From Pseudomonas sp. LBUM920 (lineage in GTDB: Bacteria; Pseudomonadota; Gammaproteobacteria; Pseudomonadales; Pseudomonadaceae), in the NCBI RefSeq assembly GCF_003852315.1, contig NZ_CP027762.1, positions 4,135,501-4,199,500 of the forward strand: a DNA stretch of 64,000 nucleotides, read 5' to 3'. Each line of letters opens with the position of its first letter. Position 1 is the first letter of the stretch. Shown here piece by piece: positions 44,225-53,900 of this stretch. Both the position numbers and the translations under genes were made by a program. The notes under the pieces were generated by a model. It saw only the letters and a program-made list of their open reading frames with translations, searched no databases and had not been told where the DNA came from.

Positions 44225-45535
44225 TCAGTCGGCTTGTGCTGCTTCCGCCGGTTTGACTGCTTCTTCGTAAGAGACCGCTTTGTCGGTCACCTTAGCCTTC
44301 TGCAGAACAGTATCCACAACTTGTTCTTCCAGCACAACCGAACGTACTTCGTTCAGTTGCTGGTCGTTCTTGTAGTACCAAGCCACGACCTGCTCTGGCT
44401 CCTGGTAGGCGGAAGCCATTTCCTGGATCATTTCGCGAACGCGATCTTCGTCAGGCTTGAGGTCGAATTGCTTGACCACTTCAGCCACGACCAGACCCAG
44501 CACGACGCGGCGCTTGGCTTGCTCTTCGAACAGCTCGGCCGGCAGTTGGTCAGGCTTGATGTTGCCACCGAACTGCTGAACCGCTTGAACGCGCAGGCGA
44601 TCCACTTCGTTGGACAGCAGAGCCTTAGGCACTTCGATCGGGTTGGCGGCCAGCAGACCGTCCATGACCTGGTTCTTGACCTTGGACTTGATGGCCTGAC
44701 GCAGCTCACGCTCCATGTTCTTGCGAACTTCGGTGCGGAAGCCGTCGATCCCGGTTTCCTTGATACCGAATTGAGCGAAGAACTCTTCGTTCAGCTCTGG
44801 CAACTTAGGCTCGGAAACACTGTTGACGGTCACGGTGAACTCGGCGGCTTTGCCGGCCAGGTCCAGGTTCTGGTAGTCAGCAGGGAACGTCAGGTTCAGA
44901 ACGCGCTCTTCGCCGGCTTTGGCGCCAACCAGGCCGTCTTCGAAGCCAGGGATCATGCGGTTGGAACCCAGCACCAGCTGAGTGCCCTTGGCGGAGCCGC
45001 CAGCGAATACTTCGCCGTCAACCTTGCCAACGAAATCGATGTTCAACTGGTCTTCATTCTGAGCAGCGCGATCGACCGCTTCGAAACGGGTGTTCTGCTT
45101 GCGCAGGATTTCCAGCATGTTGTCCAGGTCGGCATCGGCCACTTCAGCGCTCAGGCGCTCTACAGCGATGTCTTCGAAACCGGCAACGGTGAATTCCGGG
45201 AACACTTCGAATACGGCAACGTATTCCAGGTCTTTGCCGGCTTCCAGGGATTTAGGTTCGATCGAAGGCGAGCCAGCCGGGTTCAGCTTGTGCTCGACAA
45301 CAGCTTCGTAGAACGAAGCCTGGATCACGTCACCTACAGCTTCCTGACGCGCATCGGCGCCAAAACGACGCTTGATTTCGCTCATTGGCACTTTGCCTGG
45401 ACGGAAACCAGCGATCTTGGCCTTTTGGGCAGTCTGCTGCAGACGCTTGTTGACCGCAGTCTCAATACGCTCTGCCGGCACGGTGATGCTCAGGCGGCGC
45501 TCGATAGCAGTAGTATTTTCAACAGAAACTTGCAT
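44225..45535 (-). CDS. tig: Trigger factor (ribosome-associated chaperone)
   Basis: The ATG at 45535 (MQVSVENTTAIERRL) gives 436 residues. The ribosome-binding signature is GFRPGKVPMSEIKRRFG near residue 45, followed by an FKBP-type PPIase domain (about 160-245; VDGEVFAGGSAKGTQLVLGS, in part) and the helical C-terminal arms. It is first in the tig-clpP-clpX-lon block. Confidence 0.96.
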   Translation of the reverse strand: MQVSVENTTAIERRLSITVPAERIETAVNKRLQQTAQKAKIAGFRPGKVPMSEIKRRFGADARQEAVGDVIQASFYEAVVEHKLNPAGSPSIEPKSLEAGKDLEYVAVFEVFPEFTVAGFEDIAVERLSAEVADADLDNMLEILRKQNTRFEAVDRAAQNEDQLNIDFVGKVDGEVFAGGSAKGTQLVLGSNRMIPGFEDGLVGAKAGEERVLNLTFPADYQNLDLAGKAAEFTVTVNSVSEPKLPELNEEFFAQFGIKETGIDGFRTEVRKNMERELRQAIKSKVKNQVMDGLLAANPIEVPKALLSNEVDRLRVQAVQQFGGNIKPDQLPAELFEEQAKRRVVLGLVVAEVVKQFDLKPDEDRVREMIQEMASAYQEPEQVVAWYYKNDQQLNEVRSVVLEEQVVDTVLQKAKVTDKAVSYEEAVKPAEAAQAD

Positions 45536-46058
45536 GGATATTCCTCGTTGCACAGACGTTAGCCGGCCGTTTCCGACCCCAGAATCAAGGGCATGCATTC
45601 TAGTGGGTCAAACTCAAGAAGTCACCCTACTGAAAACGGGTAGAAAAACAGCAGGCCATTTATAGGTTCAAGTGCACGCATGCACTTCATCCCGTTAGCA
45701 AATACAGCTCATCACGCCGAGGCTCTGCATCAGCCTTCTATATATAGAAGAGCGTGGACGCCCAACCTTGGCGACCGACCTTGCACGCAAGGCCGAAGGG
45801 CGCGGCAGCAGCATCGAGAAACACAAATACGACGAAACGCCCCACCCTGGAAACTCAAGACACTTAAACAAAAACGGCACAGCCCTTTTCAGGTACTGCG
45901 CCGTTATTCGCTATTAAATAGCTGCACTGACCCCGAAAGAGCCGGGAATCAGTTCTACACGCTCAAAACCGGCAACGATTCTAACGCCAAGGCATTGAGA
46001 ATGCTTGCTTTTTCTTGGCGTCAAGCCACAGCGTCGACAGACAGGAAATTCTGAGCAC
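45536..46058. other. Intergenic region upstream of tig, no gene recognised
   Basis: The stretch of about 520 bp must hold the tig promoter. It contains a perfect 16-bp palindrome CTTCTATATATAGAAG (45735-45750) and a GTGC/GCAC inverted repeat near 45671. A 124-codon open frame (45680-46054) has no ribosome-binding site and no recognisable protein character. Confidence 0.6.
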
Positions 46059-46094
46059 AAAAAAAAGCGCCAGATCATTGATCTGGCGCTTTTT
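46059..46094 (-). terminator. Terminator of the tRNA cluster
   Basis: AGCGCCAGAT and ATCTGGCGCT form a 10-bp stem with an A8 run, read as T8 on the minus strand. Confidence 0.88.
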
Positions 46095-46101
46095 CTGAAT
46101 A

Positions 46102-46178
46102 TGGGGTGGACGAAGGGGATCGAACCCTCGACAACGGGAGTCACAATCCCGTGCTCTACCAACTGAGCTACGCCCACC
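46102..46178 (-). tRNA. tRNA-His(GTG), copy 1
   Basis: The cloverleaf reads GGTGGGCGTAGCTCAGTTGG at the 5' end with the extra G(-1), anticodon loop TTGTGAC (GTG), T-arm GGTTCGATCC and encoded CCA. It is the last of four minus-strand tRNAs. Confidence 0.97.
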
Positions 46179-46254
46179 ATATTGCATTAACAAAGAACTC
46201 AACCATCTTCTTTGTCGAACTTCGCATCCCGTGACGGCGATGCAAAGCTTTAAT

Positions 46255-46339
46255 TGGTGCGGATGAAGAGACTCGAACTCTTACGCCTCGCGGCGCTGGA
46301 ACCTAAATCCAGTGTGTCTACCAATTCCACCACATCCGC
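46255..46339 (-). tRNA. tRNA-Leu(TAG)
   Basis: This 85-nt class II tRNA has acceptor GCGGATG/CATCCGC, anticodon stem-loop CTGGA-TTTAGGT-TCCAG (anticodon TAG), a long variable arm GCGCCGCGAGGCGT and encoded CCA. Confidence 0.96.
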
Positions 46340-46357
46340 GCTTGAAGCTCTTAAAGC

Positions 46358-46388
46358 AAAGGCGCCAGATGATTAATCTGGCGCCTTT
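46358..46388 (-). terminator. Terminator-like hairpin between tRNA-His copy 2 and tRNA-Leu
   Basis: AAAGGCGCCAGAT and ATCTGGCGCCTTT form a 13-bp stem with loop GATTA. It is nearly the same hairpin as the one after tRNA-His copy 1. Confidence 0.8.
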
Positions 46389-46395
46389 TAAAATA

Positions 46396-46472
46396 TGGGG
46401 TGGACGAAGGGGATCGAACCCTCGACAACGGGAGTCACAATCCCGTGCTCTACCAACTGAGCTACGCCCACC
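46396..46472 (-). tRNA. tRNA-His(GTG), copy 2
   Basis: Identical in sequence to copy 1 by reading, including G(-1) and the encoded CCA, and followed by a near-identical hairpin. Confidence 0.97.
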
Positions 46473-46503
46473 ATATAGCGCTACTTGTGCCAAAGCTGCC
46501 TAA

Positions 46504-46580
46504 TGGCGCACCCGGCAGGACTCGAACCTGCGACCATCCGCTTAGAAGGCGGATGCTCTATCCAGCTGAGCTACGGGCGC
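46504..46580 (-). tRNA. tRNA-Arg(TCT)
   Basis: Acceptor GCGCCCG with CGGGTGC (one wobble pair), anticodon loop CTTCTAA (TCT) on stem TCCGC/GCGGA, T-arm GGTTCGAGTCC and CCA end. It is first in the minus-strand tRNA cluster. Confidence 0.96.
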
Positions 46581-46855
46581 CTGATTAATCTGTACTCTTG
46601 GAGGATTACAAACTAAGTGCTTCCAGCCTTGCACGACAACAATTGTGCTCGACCTTCTTAACCAGTGCTAGGCTGTGCCCGACAAGTGCGACGAATAGTA
46701 TAGACGCCTCGGAAACCCGTCAAATCTTTTTTGAAAAAAATTCATTTTATTTAAGGGGTTAGGGCAATTTGCAGACCAAGCGCCTTTGCCCTCACGTCTT
46801 GGCATGCGAGAATGCGCGCACTTTTCTTCCCCCTCTCGATGGTTAATCACGCGTA

Positions 46856-47710
46856 ATGACTGCACAACTTATCGACGGCAAATCAATCGCCGCCAGCCTG
46901 CGCCAGCAGATCGCCAAACGAGTCACCGAGCGTAGCCAGCAAGGCCTGCGCACGCCTGGCCTCGCGGTGATCCTGGTCGGCAGCGATCCTGCCTCTCAGG
47001 TTTATGTCTCGCACAAGCGTAAAGACTGTGAAGAGGTCGGCTTTATTTCCAAGGCCTACGACCTGCCGGAAGACACCACCCAGCAGGCCCTGACCGACCT
47101 GATCGACAGCCTCAATGACGACCCGGGCATCGACGGCATCCTGCTGCAGCTGCCACTGCCCGAGCACCTGGATGCCTCCAAACTGCTTGAGCGCATCCGC
47201 CCCGACAAAGACGTCGACGGTTTCCACCCTTATAACGTCGGCCGCCTGGCCCAGCGTATCCCGCTGCTGCGCCCGTGCACCCCGAAAGGCATCATGACCC
47301 TGCTGGAAAGCACCGGTGTCGACCTGTACGGCCTCGATGCCGTCGTGGTCGGCGCGTCCAACATTGTCGGGCGCCCGATGGCCATGGAGTTGCTGCTGGC
47401 TGGCTGCACCGTGACCGTCACTCACCGTTTCACCAAAGACCTCGCTGGCCATGTCGGCCGCGCCGACCTGGTAGTCGTGGCTGCCGGCAAACCCGGCTTG
47501 GTCAAAGGTGAGTGGATCAAAGAAGGTGCCATCGTCATCGACGTGGGTATCAACCGCCAGGAAGACGGCAAGCTCGTCGGCGACGTGGTGTACGAAACCG
47601 CCCTGCCCCGCGCCGGCTGGATTACGCCAGTGCCAGGCGGGGTGGGCCCGATGACTCGAGCATGCCTGCTGGAGAACACCTTGTACGCGGCAGAAACACT
47701 GCACGACTGA
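46856..47710 (+). CDS. folD: Methylenetetrahydrofolate dehydrogenase / cyclohydrolase
   Basis: The 284-residue protein has catalytic Lys in YVSHKRKDCEEVGF, LLQLPLPEHLD, the NADP-binding VVVGASNIVGRPMAMELL and the C-terminal PVPGGVGPMTRACLLENT signature. It interconverts methylene-, methenyl- and formyl-tetrahydrofolate. It is a single gene followed by a strong terminator. Confidence 0.97.
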   Translation: MTAQLIDGKSIAASLRQQIAKRVTERSQQGLRTPGLAVILVGSDPASQVYVSHKRKDCEEVGFISKAYDLPEDTTQQALTDLIDSLNDDPGIDGILLQLPLPEHLDASKLLERIRPDKDVDGFHPYNVGRLAQRIPLLRPCTPKGIMTLLESTGVDLYGLDAVVVGASNIVGRPMAMELLLAGCTVTVTHRFTKDLAGHVGRADLVVVAAGKPGLVKGEWIKEGAIVIDVGINRQEDGKLVGDVVYETALPRAGWITPVPGGVGPMTRACLLENTLYAAETLHD

Positions 47711-47724
47711 TAAGTGCCTGTTAT

Positions 47725-47754
47725 AAAAAGCCCCGCCTGATCGCGGGGCTTTTT
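47725..47754 (+). terminator. Intrinsic terminator of folD
   Basis: AAAAAGCCCCGC and GCGGGGCTTTTT form a stem with a short loop followed by ATT. Confidence 0.9.
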
Positions 47755-48261
47755 ATTGGGCGCAATTAACGAACGACGATGCGTCGTACCTGCCTTGGCA
47801 GCTTGTTCAGCGGGTCGCAATGCTCTCCCCTGGCCAGCCTCGCTTCCAACGATGGCGTCATTATCGCCGGTGGCACTGGCAGAACCGCGTTTACACGCCT
47901 GTTCACTCTGGACCAGGCGCGCAGCCCGGAGAGCACCGATCCCCTCATCGAAACACTCTATGACCGAGCGTTTGAGCTCGACCTGAAAGTGGGCTATTTA
48001 TGTTTAAGCACCCTGCCTAACTTTGTGGGCAACTTCACCCGGCACACACTGGTGAAATCGTCGGCCTAAAGCCGCTTTGAAAAAAGCTGGCGCGATTAGC
48101 AGGATTTCTAAAAATCAGTACAACCCTGACCAATCATCGGCTTACAGCCTTTATTTAAAGGCCTCTATCGCTTTCTGATCCATACTCCTAAAATGTAACG
48201 GCATTTGTCATATAACCCGTTCCTGAACGGTATTTCCTTACTTTTTAGCGAGTTCACCCGC
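47755..48261. other. Region between folD and pbpG, no gene recognised
   Basis: About 500 bp contain a weak 96-codon plus-strand frame (47779-48069) and a 60-codon minus frame (47766-47948). Neither has a convincing ribosome-binding site or a motif I know. The part nearest pbpG is AT-richer and should hold its promoter. Confidence 0.5.
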
Positions 48262-49185
48262 GTGAAAATTCGTCTCTCTATTGTCAGCCTATTTTTTGTA
48301 TTTACAGGCACCTTCGCGCACGCAGCCGAAACCACTCTGGCGCCGCGCGACACCTCCAAACTGCAGATCGCTTCCGGCAGCGCCATGCTGGTTGACCTGC
48401 AGACCAACAAAGTCATCTATTCCAGCAACCCCGACGTGGTCGTGCCCATCGCATCCGTCAGCAAACTGATGACCGGCCTGATCGTGCTTGAAGCCAAGCA
48501 GAACATGGACGAGTACATCGACATCAACATCAAAGACACGCCAGAAATGAAAGGCGTGTTCTCGCGCGTGAAAATCGGCAGCGAAATGCCGCGCAAGGAA
48601 ATGCTGCTGATTGCCCTGATGTCTTCGGAAAACCGCGCCGCCGCCAGCCTGGCCCACCACTACCCAGGCGGCTATCCAGCCTTTATTGCCGCAATGAACG
48701 CCAAGGCCAAAGCCCTGGGCATGACCAGCACGCACTATGTCGAACCCACCGGGCTGTCGATTCACAACGTGTCCACTGCGCGCGACCTGAGTAAGCTGCT
48801 GGCCTATGCGCGCAAGTTTCCGATGCTGAGTCAGTTGAGCACCACCAAGGAGAAGACCGTGTCGTTTCGCAAACCCAACTACACCCTGGGTTTCTCCAAC
48901 ACTGACCACCTGATCAACCGCGCCAACTGGGACATCAAGTTGACCAAGACCGGTTTCACCAACCAGGCCGGCCACTGCCTGGTGCTGGTCACCAGCATGA
49001 GTAACCGCCCAGTGTCGTTGGTGATTCTGGATGCCTTTGGCAAGTTCACCCACTTTGCCGATGCCGGGCGTATTCGCAACTGGGTTGAAACCGGCAAGAG
49101 CGGCTCAGTGCCGGACGTAGCGCTGCGCTACAAGGCTGACAAAAACCTGAAGAACCGCCCTAACGCCGCAGAAGTGCGTCGCTAG
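48262..49185 (+). CDS. pbpG: D-alanyl-D-alanine endopeptidase (PBP7-type)
   Basis: The GTG at 48262 gives a signal peptide (MKIRLSIVSLFFVFTGTFAHA) directly, so I prefer it to the upstream start at 48205. The 307-residue low-molecular-weight PBP has SxxK (SVSK), SxN (SEN) and KTG (KTGFT). It cuts cross-links in peptidoglycan in the periplasm. It is a single gene followed by a REPIN. Confidence 0.94.
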   Translation: MKIRLSIVSLFFVFTGTFAHAAETTLAPRDTSKLQIASGSAMLVDLQTNKVIYSSNPDVVVPIASVSKLMTGLIVLEAKQNMDEYIDINIKDTPEMKGVFSRVKIGSEMPRKEMLLIALMSSENRAAASLAHHYPGGYPAFIAAMNAKAKALGMTSTHYVEPTGLSIHNVSTARDLSKLLAYARKFPMLSQLSTTKEKTVSFRKPNYTLGFSNTDHLINRANWDIKLTKTGFTNQAGHCLVLVTSMSNRPVSLVILDAFGKFTHFADAGRIRNWVETGKSGSVPDVALRYKADKNLKNRPNAAEVRR

Positions 49186-49201
49186 GCACCACAGTGTCAA
49201 T

Positions 49202-49289
49202 GTGGAAGCGGGCTTGCTCGCGAAGGCGCGTGGATCAGTCATGAATGTATCGACTGACACTCGGCTTTCGCGAGCAAGCCCGCTCCCAC
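49202..49289. repeat. REPIN, family A
   Basis: Inverted family A REPs (left arm with GTGGAAGC variant) and inner arms ATCAGTC/GACTGA. Confidence 0.88.
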
Positions 49290-49324
49290 ATGGGGCTCAG
49301 AGTATTTTCAGACGTTGTGCAGTT

Positions 49325-49987
49325 TTACTTCCTTTCCGCCAACACCTTGAGCGCCTGCGCCGCCGCCTGCTCCTGGCCGGCTTGGGCGGTGGCGTTCGCC
49401 GCCGCCTGCCAGCGCTGCGCATCCACATTCGCCGGCAACTGGCTCGGGCGCTGAGTCAGGATGGCCCAGTTGCCTGCGCTCTTCCACGCTGACTCAAAGT
49501 CGCTGAAGCTCATCAACAAACGCCGGTCCATGCCCGAGCGCAACAGCACCGTGCTCTTCTGTTGATTGAACCCCACCACCACGACATAGCGCGTGCCAGA
49601 CCAAAAGCTCGGGTTAATCCGCGCCATCACCGGGTAACCGGCCGCCACCTGCGCCAGCACGGCCGTCAGCTGGTTGTCCAGCGGATACACCATCAGCCCG
49701 TATTCACGCGCCAGCACCTGCATGTTGCGCTCCAGGTCCGCCTCGCCGCCTGGCAAGTGCAGGGGCTTATCGAGCAAACCGGGTGTCATGACAATGCCTT
49801 GTTGCGACAGCATGCTGGCTAAAGCCGAGGGGCCACTCAGGTAAGCCTCGCTGCGAAAGGTCGGCACGCCGTTGAGTTCGACACGCTCCGGCAGACCCGC
49901 CAGCCTCGACGGATGCCCGGAACAGGCCGCGAGCCCCAGGGCGCAGGCCAGCAGCAGGGATGTTTTAACGTTCGACCGTAACCGCAA
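49325..49987 (-). CDS. C39-peptidase-like lipoprotein without catalytic Cys/His
   Basis: The 220-residue protein has a lipoprotein signal (LGLAAC, Cys22). Residues 45-180 resemble a C39 papain-like domain, but the position of the catalytic cysteine is Ser51 (YLSGPSALASML instead of xCGPxALAxxL) and the histidine position is Arg133 (GTRYVVVVGF). It should thus be a binding rather than a cutting protein. The C-terminal 35 residues are an Ala/Gln-rich helix. The partner is unknown. Confidence 0.75.
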   Translation of the reverse strand: MRLRSNVKTSLLLACALGLAACSGHPSRLAGLPERVELNGVPTFRSEAYLSGPSALASMLSQQGIVMTPGLLDKPLHLPGGEADLERNMQVLAREYGLMVYPLDNQLTAVLAQVAAGYPVMARINPSFWSGTRYVVVVGFNQQKSTVLLRSGMDRRLLMSFSDFESAWKSAGNWAILTQRPSQLPANVDAQRWQAAANATAQAGQEQAAAQALKVLAERK

Positions 49988-50198
49988 TTTTTTACTCTCT
50001 TGATCAACTGCCGGTAAGGGCCCTGATCATAGGATGCTCCGCAAGGCGGGTATAGCCCGAGGCGTCAGTAAAATGCGCTGGATAGAGCAAACAAGTTGGA
50101 TGGACTCGACCATTGGTCAATAGCAGGCAACCGTCAGGTAGCTAGACTGTCCATTGAGAAGACTGTGTGTGCCCCCTGCGGGGCGAAAGGAGGCCCTA

Positions 50199-50360
50199 AT
50201 GAGCCTTGCAACAACGATTTTCCTGTTGATCTGCGGTTGGCTGGCGGTAGCCAGCGCCATGTTGTGGGGGGTCATGCGCGTAACTCGCCGGCATCACCAC
50301 CCCCACGTCAAACCCGCGGCACCGGCCGAACACCCCAAGGCAGCAGCGCATCACGCCTAG
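50199..50360 (+). CDS. 53-residue single-pass membrane protein with His-rich tail
   Basis: The ATG at 50199 follows a strong ribosome-binding site (GAAAGGAGGCCCTA). One transmembrane helix (TTIFLLICGWLAVASAMLWG) is followed by a basic and His/Pro/Ala-rich tail (RRHHHPHVKPAAPAEHPK). The tail could bind metal. The gene converges with a lipoprotein gene; the stops overlap by four bases. Function unknown. Confidence 0.65.
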   Translation: MSLATTIFLLICGWLAVASAMLWGVMRVTRRHHHPHVKPAAPAEHPKAAAHHA

Positions 50361-50767
50361 CCGGGCATGCAATTGAAGTCTTGAGTCGCTGCCACTTCCT
50401 TGCCGTGCCCGTCCTTGAGGACGGCACGCACGGTGGTGCCCAGGCTCGATTCGGTCAGGGTGTAATGCTCACCCGCCTGGAAATGCTTGTACTCGACCCG
50501 GCCCTGGCAGTCCTGCTGATTGTCATCGCCTGCCTCCTCCTCGAATAAGGTCACATCCAGGCGATGGTCACCCGGTGTCACCTCGAAAAAGCGCCCGTCG
50601 TCCACGCGCTTGCCGTCGACACGCTCGGCCATCAGGTCGTTCGGCGCCTCTTCTTTCAAACCAATCCAGGCTTCGCTCGGGTCAGCCTTGGGAATCGGAC
50701 CGGCGCAGGCCGACAACAACAAAACAGCACCAAGGGCTGGAATCAACAACAACGGTTTAAGTGACAT
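50357..50767 (-). CDS. Small lipoprotein of unknown function
   Basis: From the ATG at 50767 (MSLKPLLLIPALGAVLLLSAC) the protein has 136 residues with lipobox LLSAC (Cys20). The mature part is acidic and has a conserved-looking GDHRLDVTLFEEE core, suggesting a beta-sandwich domain. It has two further cysteines (DCQGR, FNCMPG) that may form a disulphide. I do not recognise a named family. Confidence 0.75.
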   Translation of the reverse strand: MSLKPLLLIPALGAVLLLSACAGPIPKADPSEAWIGLKEEAPNDLMAERVDGKRVDDGRFFEVTPGDHRLDVTLFEEEAGDDNQQDCQGRVEYKHFQAGEHYTLTESSLGTTVRAVLKDGHGKEVAATQDFNCMPG

Positions 50768-50993
50768 GGCAGGGCTCCAAAGGACATCAGAAAAAAACGT
50801 TGGACGGCGTACAAATGTGTCGCGTCCGATGGGAGACAAGCTTGGAGAGCTGCCCTTTGTAGAACAAATGAATACATATGAAACGATCTTCAGCCGTTAA
50901 CTAAATGTTCCTTCACCTGGCTGAAAGGTGCGTGTTAGGTGGGTCGGGCAAGACTGCCGGGGTTTGCAATCCTGCTCCCTCGGAGGTTCACGC

Positions 50994-53900
50994 ATGCTCG
51001 GGCTGGTAAAGACCGCACTGCAAAAGCCGTACACGTTTATCGTGTTGGCCATATTCATCTGTATCGTCGGGCCGATGGCGGCCCTGAAAACCCCTACGGA
51101 TGTTTTCCCCGATATCGGCATCCCCGTCGTCGCGGTGGTCTGGCAGTACAACGGCTTGTCGCCGGACGCCATGGCCGGTCGGGTGATCTACACCTACGAA
51201 CGCTCCCTGAGCACCACCGTCAACGACATCGAACACATCGAATCGCAATCGCTGCCCGGCATGGGCATCGTCAAGATCTTCTTCCAGCCCGGTGTGGACA
51301 TTCGCACCGCCAACGCGCAAGTGACCGCGGTGTCACAAACCGTGCTCAAGCAGATGCCACCGGGCATCACGCCACCGCTGATCCTCAACTACAGCGCCTC
51401 CACGGTGCCGATCCTGCAAATGGCGTTCTCCAGCCCCAGCCTTTCGGAAGCCAAGATCCGTGACCTGGTGCAGAACAATATTCGCCTGCCGCTGAGCGCC
51501 CTGCCCGGCCTGGCCATGCCCACGCCCATGGGCGGCAAGCAGCGCCAGATCACCCTCGACCTCGACCCGCAAGCCCTGGCGGCCAAAGGCTTGTCGGCGC
51601 AGGACGTGGGCAACGCCCTGGCGCTGCAGAACCAGATCATCCCGGTGGGCACCGCCAAACTCGGCCCCGACGAATACACGATCCTGCTCAACAACAGCCC
51701 CAAGGCGATTGATGAGCTCAACGACCTGCCGATCAAGACCGTCGATGGCGCACTGATCACCATCGGCCAAGTGGCCCACGTGCGTGACGGCTCGCCGCCG
51801 CAGACCAACATCGTGCGCGTCGACGGCCACCGCGCAGTGCTCATGCCGGCGTTGAAAAACGGCAGCATCTCGACCCTGTCGATCATCGACGGCATCCGCC
51901 AGATGTTGCCGCGCATCAACGAAACCCTGCCACCGTCGCTGAAGACCTCGCTGCTGGGCGACGCCTCGGTGTTCGTCAAGCAATCGGTGGGCAGCGTGGC
52001 CCAGGAAGGCATCATCGCCGCACTGCTGACCAGTGCGATGATCCTGCTTTTCCTCGGCAGCTGGCGTTCGACGTTGATCATCGCCGCGTCGATTCCCTTG
52101 GCGGTGCTGTCGGCGATCGCGCTGCTGGCGGTCACCGGGCAAACCCTCAACGTCATGACCCTGGGCGGGCTGGCGTTGGCGGTGGGGATTCTGGTGGACG
52201 ACGCCACGGTCACCATCGAAAACATCAACTGGCACCTGGAACAAGGCAAGGCGGTGAAGACCGCGATCCTCGACGGCGCCGCACAAATCGTCGGCCCGGC
52301 GTTCGTCTCGCTGCTGTGCATCTGCATCGTGTTCGTGCCGATGTTCCTGCTGCAAGGCATCGCCGGCTACCTGTTCCGGCCAATGGCGCTGGCGGTGATT
52401 TTCGCCATGGCCAGCTCGTTCATCCTTTCGCGCACCCTGGTGCCGACCCTGGCGATGTTCCTGCTCAAGCCGCACACCCCGGAACAAGGCGCCGGGCATC
52501 ACCCCGAAGATGCATTCATCAACCACCACGAAGGCGATCAGCACAAAAAACCGCGCAACGCCGTGCTGCAATCGGTGCTTAATTTTCAGCAAGGCTTCGA
52601 GCGCCACTTCTCGAATATCCGCGACAGCTACCACGGCTTGCTGATTCTTGCGCTGGGCAACCGCAAGCGCTTTATCGTCGGTTTCCTGGCCTGCGTGCTC
52701 GCCTCGTTCCTGCTGTTGCCCAGCCTGGGCCAGGACTTCTTCCCGGCCACCGACGCCGGCGCCCTCGCCCTTCATGTGCGTTTGCCGCTGGGCACGCGGA
52801 TTGAAGAAAGCGCGGCGGCGTTCGACCGGATTGAAGCGCGGATTCGCGAAGTGATACCCGCCGAAGAACTCGACACCATCGTCGACAACATCGGCATTCC
52901 GCTCAGCGGCATCGACATGGCCTACAGCAGCAGCGGCACCATCGGCCCGCAGGATGGCGACATCCAGGTCACGCTGAAAAAGGACCACGCGCCCACCGCC
53001 GACTACGTGAAAAAACTGCGTGAAGCCTTGCCCGAAAGCTTCCCCGGCAGCCACTTCGCGTTCCTGCCGGCAGACATCAGCAGCCAGATCCTCAACTTCG
53101 GCGCACCGGCCCCGCTGGACGTAAAAATCTCCGGGCGCAGCGATGAAGAAAACCGCACCTACGCGGTGGAACTCGAACGTCGCCTTTCGCACATTCCGGG
53201 CATCGCCGACCTGCGCATCCAGCAGTCCACCGGCTACCCGTCGCTGCAAGTCAATGTTGATCGCATGCGCGCCAATGGTCTGGGCATCACCGAGCGGGAC
53301 GTGACCAACAGCATGGTCGCCTCCCTCGCCGGCAGCTCGCAAACCGCGCCGACCTTCTGGCTCAACCCGGCCAACGGCGTGTCGTACTCCATCGTGGCCG
53401 CAACGCCGCAATACCGCCTCGACAGCCTGCCGTCACTGGAAGCCTTGCCGGTCACCGGGGCCGATGGCCAGTCGCAGATCCTCGGCGGCGTTGCCACCAT
53501 CTCCCGCGTGCAAAGCCCGGCGGTGGTGACCCACTACAACATCGAACCCACCCTGGACCTGTATGCCAACGTGCAGGGCCGCGACCTCGGCGGCGTGGCG
53601 CGCGACGTGCAAAAAGTGCTGGATGACACCGCCTCCATGCGCCCCAAAGGCGCGGTGATCAGCCTGCATGGGCAGATCGATGCGCTGCACGAAGCCTTCA
53701 GTGGTTTGAGCTTCGGCCTGCTCGGCGCCGTGGTGCTGATCTACTTGCTGATCGTGGTCAACTTCCAATCCTGGGCTGACCCGTTCGTGATCATCACCGC
53801 CTTGCCGGCCGCGCTGGCGGGCATCGTGTGGATGCTGTTCCTCAGCGGCACCTCGCTGTCGGTGCCAGCGTTGACCGGGGCCATCCTGTGCATGGGCGTG

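Noticed and set aside
45680..46054. 124-codon plus frame between tig and the tRNAs
   Set aside because: No RBS, biased composition, no motif.
47779..48069. 96-codon plus frame after folD
   Set aside because: No convincing RBS and no recognised homology; cannot be supported as a gene by reading alone.
51333..53411. 692-codon minus-strand frame
   Set aside because: It is antisense to the RND permease with low-complexity His/Arg/Gln content and no motif.
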